From: WYZ-LMO2 sp040514265
Lineage (GTDB): Archaea > Halobacteriota > Archaeoglobi > Archaeoglobales > Archaeoglobaceae
Direction of reading: 5' to 3'
Length of the DNA: 22,806 nucleotides
Assembly: GCA_040514265.1 (NCBI GenBank)
Contig: JBEVCD010000034.1
Span: forward strand, 1-22,806
Shown here: positions 1 through 7,126 of the stretch, in pieces
Position numbering within the stretch: the first letter of the stretch is position 1
Layout of the letters: each line of letters opens with the position of its first letter
Position numbers and translations under genes: made by a program
The notes under the pieces: generated by a model
The model's database searches: none
Told to the model about the DNA's origin: nothing
Seen by the model: the letters and a program-made list of their open reading frames with translations, nothing else

Positions 1-796
1 TTGATCTGGGCACAACATAACCGAGCCAGTCTATGAAGGAGTCTCTCTTGAATTCAGGAACAGAAACGTGAATCTCTGTTTTTCATCGGCTGTCTCAACC
101 CTTATATCCACGGGTGTGTATTTAGCAACTCTCTTAAGATGGTACTTGGTCTCATCAGGCGTTGCTGCAATTTCAGAACCCCGCTGAGCGGTACAGCCTT
201 TTCGCTCTTCACGAGATCTAAGTTCTGAGAAGTTCGCTTATGTGGTGCTTCTTGAAGTTTTCGAGCTGCTCCTCGCTGAAATACCACACCCATTTCCCGT
301 CGAGCTTGAAACCCCTTAAACCGTGCTTTCTCAAAGGCTTGAGAACAGCATGTATTATAGAAGTTGTAGTAATTTCATAGGCGTTGTATCTTCTGCATAT
401 TTCCTCAACAATTCCCCGGGCTGTCATTGCTCTTTCCGCATTTTTAAGCACCTCAAGAACATCTCCTTCTTGGGCTTCTCCTTCACCCTCTCCCCGTAAC
501 TGATGAACTTCGCAGAAACATGGTTTCCATCAACTCAGCGTTTTTCCCGCAAGCTCTGCCGGGGCGTAGAAGTAAACGTTCACAGTTTTGCCCTCTGTCA
601 GCACTCCTCCAGCTGTTCGATCTTGCTGCATCTCTTCTCGAGGACATTGAAACCTTTCATACAGCTCAAGGAACTTCTCCAGCACGGATTTTTGGGTTTA
701 CACAAAGCCAGTCCGGTTCATCGTACACCACGGAACATCCAGCAGCTCTGACCTCTTCCCACTTCCAGACGGCTAAGCGTCCGGCAGGAAAATGTT
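1..796 (-). pseudogene. Decayed remnant of an unidentified protein gene (multiple frameshifts)
   Basis: Reading the minus strand from about 796 leftwards, protein-like text continues but changes frame repeatedly. A piece containing AVWKWEEVRAAG ends at a stop near 680. A second frame (about 690-218) carries SVLEKFLELYERF, then TVNVYFYAPAELAGK, meets an in-frame TGA near 533, and continues into a winged-helix-like stretch (451-218, with KPLRKHGLRGFKLDGKWVWY). A third frame resumes with ETKYHLKRVAKYTPVDIRVE, and a fourth with VPEFKRDSFIDWLGYVVP up to the window edge. The only intact reading frame longer than about 70 codons is 218-451 (77 codons from a GTG), and this is the middle of the relic, not a complete gene. 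The remnant continues beyond the left edge. I cannot name the family. No transposase, terminal repeat or duplicated target site is visible. The neighbouring genes are intact, so sequencing error is a less likely cause, but it is not excluded. Confidence 0.7.
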
Positions 797-841
797 ATTT
801 ACACTAGCGGTGACACAGATCTGTGGGACACTCCGGCGCTG

Positions 842-1933
842 GTGTTCTGGGAGCTCACAAGAGCTTGCAGTCTGGCTTGCAAACACTGCAGAGCCGAAGC
901 CGTTACTAGAAGACATCCCGACGAGCTGACGACCGAAGAGTGCATTTCTCTGATCGACGAGCTCTCGACACTTAAACCGAAGCCCACGATCATAGTGACC
1001 GGCGGCGATCCGATTATGCGAGACGACCTGTTCGAAATCCTCGCCCACGCGACGTCGAATCTCAGAGTGGCTGTAGCTTTCAGCGGAACGAGGAAAGCCG
1101 CGAGGAGAGTGGAGGATCTGAAGGAAGTTGGAGTCGCGAGGATAGCTGTGAGCGTAGACGGAAACGAGGAGGTCCACGACAGCTTTAGGGGTGTGAGGGG
1201 TAGCTACAGGATGAGCGTAGAGCTGCTTGAGGCTGCTAAGAGTGTGGGGCTACCTTTCCAGATAAATACCACCGTCAGCAGAGAGACGATTGACAGCCTG
1301 CCAGAGGTCGCAAAACTTGCAGCCTCGCTCGGCGCTGAGATGTGGGACGTCTTTTTCGTCGTCCCGACGGGGAGAGCGAGCATCGACTTGATGCCGAAAC
1401 CCCAGGAATTCGAGGACATCCTCTGCTGGCTCTACGACGTCGCGAAGCGGACAGGCATGAGCGTGAAAAGTTCGGCAGCCACGCACATGCGCAGGATAGA
1501 GGCTATGAGAGGGTGTGGCGAGATGCCGACCGTCGGGGAGTTGTATCGAAAACTCTCGAAAAGACTCGACGAGCTTCCGATAGCGGCGAGAGTTGCGAAG
1601 GGTTCGATAGGGAGGATTCCGGGGATAACCGACGGGAGGGGGATGATGTTCGTGAGTCACGTTGGCGAGGTTTATCCGAGCGGTTTCCTCCCGATCTCGG
1701 CTGGAAACGTAAGAGAGAGAAGTGTCATCGAGATCTACAGGACTTCCAGGATATTCGTCGAGCTTCGCGATCCTGACAGGCTGAAGGGGAAGTGCGGAGT
1801 CTGCGAGTACCGCCGCATCTGCGGGGGAAGCAGAGCGAGGGCTTACGCCGTGCACGGCGACTATTTGGCTGAAGAGCCGTGCTGTACGTACGTTCCAAGA
1901 CGATTGTCGAAAACAAATTCGTCAAATCGTTAA
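842..1933 (+). CDS. Radical SAM/SPASM domain protein (TIGR04053-like)
   Basis: A radical SAM enzyme of 363 residues as drawn. The CxxxCxxC motif (C9, C13, C16, in TRACSLACKHC) binds the [4Fe-4S] cluster that cleaves S-adenosylmethionine. TGGDPIMR near residue 53 is the SAM-binding GGE-like turn. The C-terminal SPASM cysteines (C318, C321, C327, C347/C348) would hold auxiliary clusters. The stretches VFFVVPTGRA and EVYPSGFLPISAGNVRE recall the TIGR04053 group, related to heme-modifying and peptide-modifying radical SAM proteins. The substrate is unknown. The GTG at 842 is the only conventional start, but it lies within the conserved N-terminus: the in-frame codons just upstream read WDTPALV, as expected before FWELTRAC. 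No ribosome binding site precedes it. The real start is therefore unclear or damaged. It is followed 30 bp later by the HTH gene, which has its own promoter. Confidence 0.8.
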   Translation: MFWELTRACSLACKHCRAEAVTRRHPDELTTEECISLIDELSTLKPKPTIIVTGGDPIMRDDLFEILAHATSNLRVAVAFSGTRKAARRVEDLKEVGVARIAVSVDGNEEVHDSFRGVRGSYRMSVELLEAAKSVGLPFQINTTVSRETIDSLPEVAKLAASLGAEMWDVFFVVPTGRASIDLMPKPQEFEDILCWLYDVAKRTGMSVKSSAATHMRRIEAMRGCGEMPTVGELYRKLSKRLDELPIAARVAKGSIGRIPGITDGRGMMFVSHVGEVYPSGFLPISAGNVRERSVIEIYRTSRIFVELRDPDRLKGKCGVCEYRRICGGSRARAYAVHGDYLAEEPCCTYVPRRLSKTNSSNR

Positions 1934-1934
1934 A

Positions 1935-1942
1935 TTTATAAA
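1935..1942 (+). promoter_or_regulatory. TATA box of the HTH-mevalonate operon
   Basis: TTTATAAA lies with its centre about 25 bases upstream of the GTG at 1963. This is the usual archaeal TATA-to-transcription-start distance, so the mRNA probably begins at or next to the start codon (leaderless). Confidence 0.7.
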
Positions 1943-1962
1943 GATCGAAACTGCTTTTCTTC

Positions 1963-2649
1963 GTGGAGTTCCGCGATGTAGCTGAGAGAATCTGCGGCGA
2001 CATAGTCCTAGCCGAAGATCACGGCAGTGCGATGAAGAAGTGGAGGCAGCTGTTCAGGCTCACGCAGACCGAAATAGCCCGTCGCCTCGGAGTCGTCCCC
2101 TCGGTAATCTCCGACTACGAGAACTCCCGAAGGACTCCGGGTGTGAATTTCGTAAAGAGGTTCGTCGAAGCTCTGATTGAAGCCGACGCCGAGAGGGGTT
2201 ACGAGGTTCTCTCGAAGTACAGACAGATATTCGAGGTCGGGTCGGCGATCGTGGACATAGCCGAATACTCGAAGCCCTGTACCGTCGAAGAGTTCGGCGA
2301 AGTCATAGAGGCGGAGAGACTAAACGATTACTTCCGCAACATCAACGGTCACACGGTAATAGACAGCATAAAGGCTATCCTCGAAATGAGCGCCTTCGAC
2401 TTCTACCGCCTCTACGGGCTGACGAGCGAGAGGGCTATGATTTTCCTCGGAGTGACTACGGGCAGATCTCCGATGGTAGCCGTGAGGGTCTCAAACCTGA
2501 AACCGGCAGCGGTCGTCCTCCACGGGCTGAGGGCTGAGAGCGTCGATAGGGTTGCGAGGATGATAGCCGAAATCGAGAAGCTCCCCCTCCTCGTCACGAG
2601 TCTCGAAGTCGAAGAGATGGTTTCCCGCCTCAGGGAGGTGTTCGTTTGA
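1963..2649 (+). CDS. HTH transcriptional regulator, COG1709-like, first gene of the mevalonate operon
   Basis: A 228-residue protein. An XRE-type helix-turn-helix lies at about residues 25-60 (LTQTEIARRLGVVPSVISDY, then ENSRRTPG). A C-terminal domain of about 120 residues probably senses a ligand or mediates dimerisation; no ligand is evident. Proteins of this type precede HMG-CoA synthase in many methanogens and Archaeoglobus relatives, so it is a plausible autoregulator of the mevalonate genes; this is inference from position. The GTG start at 1963 is favoured because a TATA box sits about 25 bases upstream and there is no room for a leader. Its stop overlaps the next start (TTGA at 2646-2649), so translation is probably coupled with HMG-CoA synthase. 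Confidence 0.8.
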   Translation: MEFRDVAERICGDIVLAEDHGSAMKKWRQLFRLTQTEIARRLGVVPSVISDYENSRRTPGVNFVKRFVEALIEADAERGYEVLSKYRQIFEVGSAIVDIAEYSKPCTVEEFGEVIEAERLNDYFRNINGHTVIDSIKAILEMSAFDFYRLYGLTSERAMIFLGVTTGRSPMVAVRVSNLKPAAVVLHGLRAESVDRVARMIAEIEKLPLLVTSLEVEEMVSRLREVFV

Positions 2650-3677
2650 CGGGGATAGTTTCGTACGGAACTTACATCCCGCGCTTCCGCATAAGGGTAG
2701 AGGAGATCGCCAGGGTCTGGGGAGAGAATGCTGAGACCATCAAGAGCGGTTTGGGCATTCAGGAGAAGTCCGTGCCGGATATGGACGAGGATGCAGCTAC
2801 CTTAGCTGTCGAGGCTTCGAGGGAAGCCGTTAGGAGGGCTGGAATAGATCCAAGAAAGATAGGAGCTGTCTTCGTAGGCTCCGAGAGTCACCCCTACGCT
2901 GTGAAGCCGACGGCAACGATAGTCGGCGAGGCGCTCGGAGTGGGGAACGAGTACTTCTGTGCAGACCTCGAATTCGCTTGCAAAGCCGGAACGGCTGCGA
3001 TGCAGATATGCTACGCGATGGTGAAAGCGGGAATGATAGACTACGGTCTCGCAATAGGCAGCGACACCGCTCAAGCAAAGCCGGGAGATGCGCTAGAATA
3101 CGCTGCCGCAGCCGGTGCTGCGGCGTTCATCATAGGCGACGATGCCATAGCTGAGATAGAGGCAACATACTCCTACACCTCCGACACCCCCGACTTCTGG
3201 CGGCGCGATCTGCAGCCGTATCCGAGCCACGGAGGTCGCTTCACAGGCGAGCCAGCCTACTTCAGGCACGTGATCGGGGCAACGAGGGGTCTGATGGAGA
3301 AGTTCGGCTACAGGGTCAGCGATTTCAGTTACGCAGTTTTCCACATGCCCAACGCCAAGTTTCCGCTGAGGGCTGCGAAGATTCTCGGCTTCAGCAGTGA
3401 ACACCTCGCTCCGGGTTTGGTGGTCAAAGCGATAGGCAACACGTACTCGGCGTCCTCTCTGATCGGACTGTGCGCGATCCTCGACGTCGCGAAGCCGGGA
3501 GAGAAAATCCTCCTTGTCTCCTTCGGCTCCGGAGCCGGGAGCGACGCTTTCGCGTTGGAGGTTACGGATGCAATCACAAACTACCCCAGGGAGCCGAAGG
3601 TCTGGGAGAAGATAGAGATGAGAACGTACGTGGACTACGCGATCTACCTCAAGCACAGGAGGAAGATAAGGGTATGA
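2646..3677 (+). CDS. mvaS: Hydroxymethylglutaryl-CoA synthase (archaeal type)
   Basis: Condenses acetyl-CoA with acetoacetyl-CoA to form HMG-CoA, the committed precursor of mevalonate and of archaeal isoprenoid lipids; cytosolic. The 343 residues match the family's usual size. The catalytic triad can be read as E80 (VGSESHPYAVKP), C112 (the acyl-accepting cysteine in EFACKAGTAAMQ) and H233 (VFHMPNAKFP). The late SFGSGAGSDAF motif is also present. The start is TTG at 2646, overlapping the HTH stop by four bases. The stop overlaps the thiolase start (ATGA, 3674-3677). In methanogens this enzyme forms a complex with the thiolase and a DUF35 bridging protein, and all three are adjacent here, so direct channelling of acetoacetyl-CoA is expected. 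Confidence 0.93.
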   Translation: MTGIVSYGTYIPRFRIRVEEIARVWGENAETIKSGLGIQEKSVPDMDEDAATLAVEASREAVRRAGIDPRKIGAVFVGSESHPYAVKPTATIVGEALGVGNEYFCADLEFACKAGTAAMQICYAMVKAGMIDYGLAIGSDTAQAKPGDALEYAAAAGAAAFIIGDDAIAEIEATYSYTSDTPDFWRRDLQPYPSHGGRFTGEPAYFRHVIGATRGLMEKFGYRVSDFSYAVFHMPNAKFPLRAAKILGFSSEHLAPGLVVKAIGNTYSASSLIGLCAILDVAKPGEKILLVSFGSGAGSDAFALEVTDAITNYPREPKVWEKIEMRTYVDYAIYLKHRRKIRV

Positions 3678-4825
3678 GGGTAGCGATAATAGGGGTCGGT
3701 TGCAGTAAGTTCGGGGAGCACTGGGACAAGGGCTTCAGGGAGATATACCTCGAAGCCGGAATCAGGGCTATAGAAGACGCGGGGATAGAGGGGAAGGACA
3801 TCGATGCTCTCTACGTTGGAAACATGAGTGCCGGGATGTTCCTCAACCAGGAGCACGTCGCAGCGCTTATAGCGGATTACGCGGGTCTGGCTGAGCTGGG
3901 CATTCCGGCGGTTCGCGTTGAGGCGGCGGATGCGAGCGGGGGGTTAGCTCTCAGGGAAGCCTATCTCGCCATAAAGTCCGGGCTGCACGACGTCGTGGTA
4001 GCAGCGGGAGTCGAGAAGGTCACGGACGTCGGCGACGCTATGAAAATAGCTTCGGCGTCAGCCGATCAGGAGTGGGAGTGTTTCGTCGGAGCAGACATCG
4101 CTGCGCTCTACGCGATAATGGCGAGAGTCCACATGAAGCGCTACGGTGGGAAGGAGGAAGACTTAGCCATGGTAGCCGTCAAGAATCACAGAAATGCGGT
4201 GTACAACCCTATAGCGCAGTTCAGGAGGGAGATAAGCGTCGAGGACGTCCTCAATTCGCCGTACGTTGCAAAGCCACTTAAGGTGCTCGATTCGGCGCCG
4301 ATAAGCGACGGGGCGGCTGCCTTGGTCCTCGCGAGCGAAGAGGTCGCGAGGAAGCTGTGCGACGATCCGGTTTACGTTGAAGCTTGCTGCCAGTCCTCCG
4401 ATTACCTCGCGGTGCACAGCCGGGAAGACGTAGCAGCGATGAGAGCCGTAGCGTTGGCTGCCAGACAGGCTTACAGGCTCGCCGGAATCGAGGCAAGGGA
4501 CATCGACGTTGCGGAGCTTCACGACGTTTTCACGATTGCCGAGATAATTCAGTACGAGGAGCTCGGCTTTGCAAGGCGTGGAGAGGGTTACAGGCTCGTA
4601 AGAGAGGGCGTTACGGAGCTCGGTGGCGACATCCCGACGAACACCTCCGGCGGTCTGAAAGCTTGCGGTCACGCAGTCGGAGCTACGGGGATAAGGCAGA
4701 TCGCCGAGATCGTTCAGCAGTTGCGCGGTGAGGCTGGGAAGAGGCAGGTGGATGCCGAAATAGGACTCGCCGCCAACGTCGGCGGCACGGGTGCGACCGC
4801 GGTTGTTACGATACTCAGGAGGTGA
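3674..4825 (+). CDS. Thiolase-family protein (acetoacetyl-CoA thiolase of the HMGS complex), nucleophile replaced by Asp
   Basis: A thiolase fold of 383 residues, of the SCP2/archaeal type. In the three-protein complex known from methanogens, this member makes acetoacetyl-CoA from two acetyl-CoA and passes it to HMG-CoA synthase. Visible conserved blocks are SDGAAALVLA, the ELHDVFT block with H283, GHAVGATG with H333, and NVGGTGATAVV. The position that normally carries the nucleophilic cysteine (EAACASGG) reads RVEAADASGGLAL, with Asp86 encoded by GAT at 3929-3931. C331, directly before GHAVGATG, is also unusual because many relatives have Lys or Arg there. The start is ATG at 3674; a longer frame back to 3470 lies wholly within HMG-CoA synthase and is not credible. 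Thiolase activity is doubtful without the cysteine. It may serve a structural role, or use a different residue. Confidence 0.85.
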   Translation: MRVAIIGVGCSKFGEHWDKGFREIYLEAGIRAIEDAGIEGKDIDALYVGNMSAGMFLNQEHVAALIADYAGLAELGIPAVRVEAADASGGLALREAYLAIKSGLHDVVVAAGVEKVTDVGDAMKIASASADQEWECFVGADIAALYAIMARVHMKRYGGKEEDLAMVAVKNHRNAVYNPIAQFRREISVEDVLNSPYVAKPLKVLDSAPISDGAAALVLASEEVARKLCDDPVYVEACCQSSDYLAVHSREDVAAMRAVALAARQAYRLAGIEARDIDVAELHDVFTIAEIIQYEELGFARRGEGYRLVREGVTELGGDIPTNTSGGLKACGHAVGATGIRQIAEIVQQLRGEAGKRQVDAEIGLAANVGGTGATAVVTILRR

Positions 4826-4826
4826 T
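4816..4826 (+). promoter_or_regulatory. Ribosome binding site deciding the DUF35 start
   Basis: CAGGAGGTGAT is a near-perfect complement of the archaeal 16S 3' end and lies a few bases before the TTG at 4830. It selects that start over an upstream codon at 4791 inside the thiolase gene. Confidence 0.75.
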
Positions 4827-4829
4827 AGT

Positions 4830-5189
4830 TTGATACCGCGTTTCTGGAGGAAGATAAGGTACAGATACGAGCTCCGCGGCTCAGTATGCAGTAGTTGCGG
4901 CTCCGCTTACTATCCTCCGCGCAACATATGTCCGAAGTGCAGAAGGAGAGGTGAGATGAGAGAGGTAACGCTGCCGGAGAGGGGAAAGGTCTTGAGTTAC
5001 ACCGAGCTGCCAGACGGAAGAATAATCGCGCTCGTCGAGCTCGAAAACGGGGTTAGAGTTCTGTCGCAGATTGTTGGCGGCGAGGCTTACGAGGGAATGG
5101 AGGTAGTGAGGTGCTTCAGGAGGTTCGGAGAGGAGGGGGAGGACGGGATAATCTACTACGGCACGAAGTTCGCACCTTCAAAAGTTTAA
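4830..5189 (+). CDS. DUF35 / OB-fold zinc-ribbon acyl-CoA-binding protein
   Basis: A 119-residue protein. The N-terminal rubredoxin-like zinc ribbon (C20, C23, C34, C37, in CSSCG and CPKC) is followed by an OB-fold with KVLSYTELPDGRIIALVEL. In the characterised methanogen complex, the DUF35 subunit bridges thiolase and HMG-CoA synthase and shares their CoA-binding site; the same role is inferred from its position as third gene of the block. TTG 4830 is chosen because a strong ribosome binding site (4816-4826) precedes it. It starts five bases after the thiolase stop. The stop codon itself lies within the TATA box of the next gene. Confidence 0.88.
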   Translation: MIPRFWRKIRYRYELRGSVCSSCGSAYYPPRNICPKCRRRGEMREVTLPERGKVLSYTELPDGRIIALVELENGVRVLSQIVGGEAYEGMEVVRCFRRFGEEGEDGIIYYGTKFAPSKV

Positions 5190-5193
5190 TAAA
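5185..5193 (+). promoter_or_regulatory. TATA box of the SCP2-like gene
   Basis: TTTAATAAA lies about 26 bases before the ATG at 5215 and overlaps the DUF35 stop codon. This suggests a separate leaderless transcript. Confidence 0.65.
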
Positions 5194-5214
5194 CGATTAA
5201 AACTGCGAGAATTC

Positions 5215-5556
5215 ATGGAGGTAAGGTATGATGAGGCTGGGTTGGCGTCGATAATCGGGCAGATGATCGAGCAGAAGCTGAGGGAGAAGGAAAAGCTGGT
5301 GAGGAATTTGAGGGGGAGCATAACGATAGAGCTCACAGACTTCGACTCCTCGGCGACCGTGTACTTCACTGGCGACAGTGTCATCGTCAGAAACGGAGGC
5401 GGCGGGGAGGCACTGATATCCACGGACTTCGAGACTCTGAACAAACTCGCAACAGGCGAGATCGGAACACTCGGAGCCTTGAAGCTGATGCTGAAAAGAA
5501 AGCTGAAAATAAAGGGGCTGGGGATGGCTATGAAACTTCAGAGTCTGCTAACCTAG
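5215..5556 (+). CDS. SCP2 sterol-carrier-like domain protein
   Basis: A single-domain protein of 113 residues resembling the SCP2 lipid-binding fold. RGSITIELTDF and SSATVYFTGDSVIVR form the expected beta strands. The stretch STDFETLNKLATGEI followed by LKLMLKRKLKIKG is typical of the C-terminal half of SCP2 domains. Such proteins bind lipids or acyl-CoAs; the ligand here is unknown. The gene directly follows the mevalonate genes but has its own TATA box, so shared regulation is not shown. It converges on glmM and overlaps its last codons by nine bases (5548-5556). Confidence 0.72.
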   Translation: MEVRYDEAGLASIIGQMIEQKLREKEKLVRNLRGSITIELTDFDSSATVYFTGDSVIVRNGGGGEALISTDFETLNKLATGEIGTLGALKLMLKRKLKIKGLGMAMKLQSLLT

Positions 5557-6885
5557 GATCTTCTTGACCACTTTGACGCCGAACTCGTACAGCTCCTCCG
5601 CCCTCTCCCTACTTTTACCCTCCGCGAAGATCCTGGCTATCGGCTCAGTCCCGGAGGGTCTTATCAGGACCCACCCGTCCTCGTAGTCTATCCGAGCGCC
5701 GTCGACGTGGTTCGCCTCCGGGAACTCCTTCTTCAGCTCTTCGAGTAGTCTGATTTTGTCCCGGCACGGAACCTTTCCCTTCACCATGTAGTACTTCGGT
5801 ATCTCAGCTACGAGCTCGCTCAGCTTCTTCCCGCTCTCGTCGATGAGCTGGAGGACCTTCGCGACGCTCATACCCCCGTCCCTGGCGACGAGGTGCTCGG
5901 GAAATATCAGCCCCCCGTTCCCCTCGCCGCCGAAGACTGCGTTCTTCTCGATCATGACCTTCGCAACGACGGGAGACCCGACTGCTGTATATATAACCTC
6001 GCCGCCCGCCGCAACTACGACGTCCTCCACCCTCTTCGAAGAGGAAACCGGAGTGACGACTATTCCGCCTCCGTGCTTTTCGACGTAGTATTTCGCCATC
6101 AGCGCCAGAATGTCGTCCTCGCTCACGAAGTTCCCCTTCTCGTCGACGAAGACAGCCCTATCTGCGTCGCCGTCGTGGGCGACGCCGAAGTCTGCGCCGA
6201 ACTCCACGACGACCCTCTTCAGCAGTCCCAAAGCCTCTTCCGTCGGTTCGGGGTTTCTCGCCGGAAACCTGCCGTCGGGGTGTGCGTTTATGCTTACGAC
6301 GTCGCATTCAAGCCTCCTGAGTATTTCCGGAGTGGTGAAGCAGGCTGCGCCGTTTCCGCAGTCCACGGCTACTCTGTATTTCCCGTCTACATCCACGCTG
6401 TCGACGATTGCGTTAACGTATAGCTCTATGCAGTCGTCGCTGAGAAGACTTCCAACGTCTTTCCAGCCGGCTTTTCTGAAACCCTTGCTCATGTAAACCC
6501 TCTCACTCTCCTCGTCCATCTCCCGGAAGAACTCGACGCCGTTCTCCTGAACGAACTTTATTCCGTTGTACTCCCTCGGATTGTGACTCGCTGTGACTAT
6601 GACGCCGGCGTTACAGTCCGTCTCCTTCACGTAGAACTGCAACGCCGGCGTCGGTGCTACGCCAACGTCGACGACGTCACTACCGCAGCTCATTATACCA
6701 GCCGCAACGGCACACTTCAGCATGCTGCTCGATATTCTGGTGTCGCAGGCTACGGCTATCTTTCCGGGCTTCAGGGTAGCTATCGTTCTCCCCAAGTCCA
6801 GAGCCATTTCGGGCGTCAGCTCCTCGTTGGCTATCCCCCTCACACCGTTGGTTCCGAAGAGTGCCCCGGCACCTCCGACCCTCAT
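5548..6885 (-). CDS. glmM: Phosphoglucosamine/phosphomannomutase (archaeal GlmM-like)
   Basis: An alpha-D-phosphohexomutase of 445 residues that interconverts 6-phospho and 1-phospho sugars, supplying UDP-GlcNAc or GDP-mannose synthesis. Hallmarks are FGTNGVRG at the N-terminus, the phosphoserine loop TASHNP with S100, the metal loop DGDADR, the sugar-specificity loop GGEGNGG and the phosphate-binding RPSGTEP near the C-terminus. GGEGNGG resembles archaeal GlmM, but it does not settle glucosamine versus mannose. The start at 6885 (MRVGGAGALFGTNG) is preferred to an ATG at 6936. A TATA-like GATAAAAA sits about 25 bases upstream of 6885, and the longer version would add 17 non-conserved residues read through that promoter. 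The gene is divergent from the zinc-ribbon gene. Confidence 0.9.
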   Translation of the reverse strand: MRVGGAGALFGTNGVRGIANEELTPEMALDLGRTIATLKPGKIAVACDTRISSSMLKCAVAAGIMSCGSDVVDVGVAPTPALQFYVKETDCNAGVIVTASHNPREYNGIKFVQENGVEFFREMDEESERVYMSKGFRKAGWKDVGSLLSDDCIELYVNAIVDSVDVDGKYRVAVDCGNGAACFTTPEILRRLECDVVSINAHPDGRFPARNPEPTEEALGLLKRVVVEFGADFGVAHDGDADRAVFVDEKGNFVSEDDILALMAKYYVEKHGGGIVVTPVSSSKRVEDVVVAAGGEVIYTAVGSPVVAKVMIEKNAVFGGEGNGGLIFPEHLVARDGGMSVAKVLQLIDESGKKLSELVAEIPKYYMVKGKVPCRDKIRLLEELKKEFPEANHVDGARIDYEDGWVLIRPSGTEPIARIFAEGKSRERAEELYEFGVKVVKKILG

Positions 6886-6906
6886 GGTTGTAGATCTTTC
6901 GAAAAC

Positions 6907-6915
6907 GTTTTTATC
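6907..6915. promoter_or_regulatory. Shared TATA-like element for two divergent genes
   Basis: TTTTTATC reads as a TATA-like box about 25 bases before the ATG at 6935 on the plus strand. Its complement GATAAAAA lies about 25 bases before the glmM start at 6885 on the minus strand. One AT-rich core appears to serve both directions. Confidence 0.5.
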
Positions 6916-6917
6916 TT

Positions 6918-6932
6918 CTCCGCCAAGCGGAG
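6918..6932. repeat. Inverted repeat CTCCGC-CAA-GCGGAG
   Basis: A perfect six-base inverted repeat with a three-base spacer. It lies between the TATA element and the ATG at 6935, over the expected transcription start of the zinc-ribbon gene. It may be an operator or, if transcribed, a small hairpin. Confidence 0.45.
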
Positions 6933-6934
6933 GC

Positions 6935-7126
6935 ATGCCTGTTGTACCTCCTCATCGCCACTGCATGGTATGCGGGAAGTCCGTCGAACTCGACAAGTAC
7001 TTCTGCAGCGAGGAGTGCGAGGAGAAGTTCGAGAAGGAGAGGAAGAGACAGAGGAATTTCACGATAATGATGTTCGTGCTCCTATTCCTGATACTGATGT
7101 TGATGCTGATCTTCACCCCACACTGA
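6935..7126 (+). CDS. Small DUF2116-like zinc-ribbon protein with one membrane segment
   Basis: A 63-residue protein. HRHCMVCGKSVELDKYFCSEEC presents four cysteines (C10, C13, C24, C28) for a treble-clef-like zinc ribbon. Then comes a charged helix (EKFEKERKRQRN) and one hydrophobic segment at about residues 43-60 (IMMFVLLFLILMLMLIF). This architecture matches the archaeal DUF2116 family, whose function is unknown; tail anchoring in the membrane with the zinc ribbon in the cytosol is inferred. The ATG at 6935 suits a leaderless transcript from the shared promoter. The nearby GGAGG is only one base from the ATG, too close to act as a ribosome binding site. The last 45 bases overlap the 3' end of purF on the opposite strand. 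Confidence 0.78.
   Translation: MPVVPPHRHCMVCGKSVELDKYFCSEECEEKFEKERKRQRNFTIMMFVLLFLILMLMLIFTPH

Noticed and set aside
503..807. Two overlapping plus-strand open frames
   Set aside because: They are antisense to the decayed minus-strand gene and have no promoter, ribosome binding site or recognisable motif.
3470..3673. Upstream extension of the thiolase reading frame
   Set aside because: It lies entirely within HMG-CoA synthase in another frame. The thiolase fold begins at ATG 3674, which overlaps the upstream stop in the standard ATGA arrangement.
6886..6936. Longer start for glmM at 6936
   Set aside because: It would place the TATA-like element and inverted repeat inside the gene, and adds non-conserved residues before the FGTNGVRG block.
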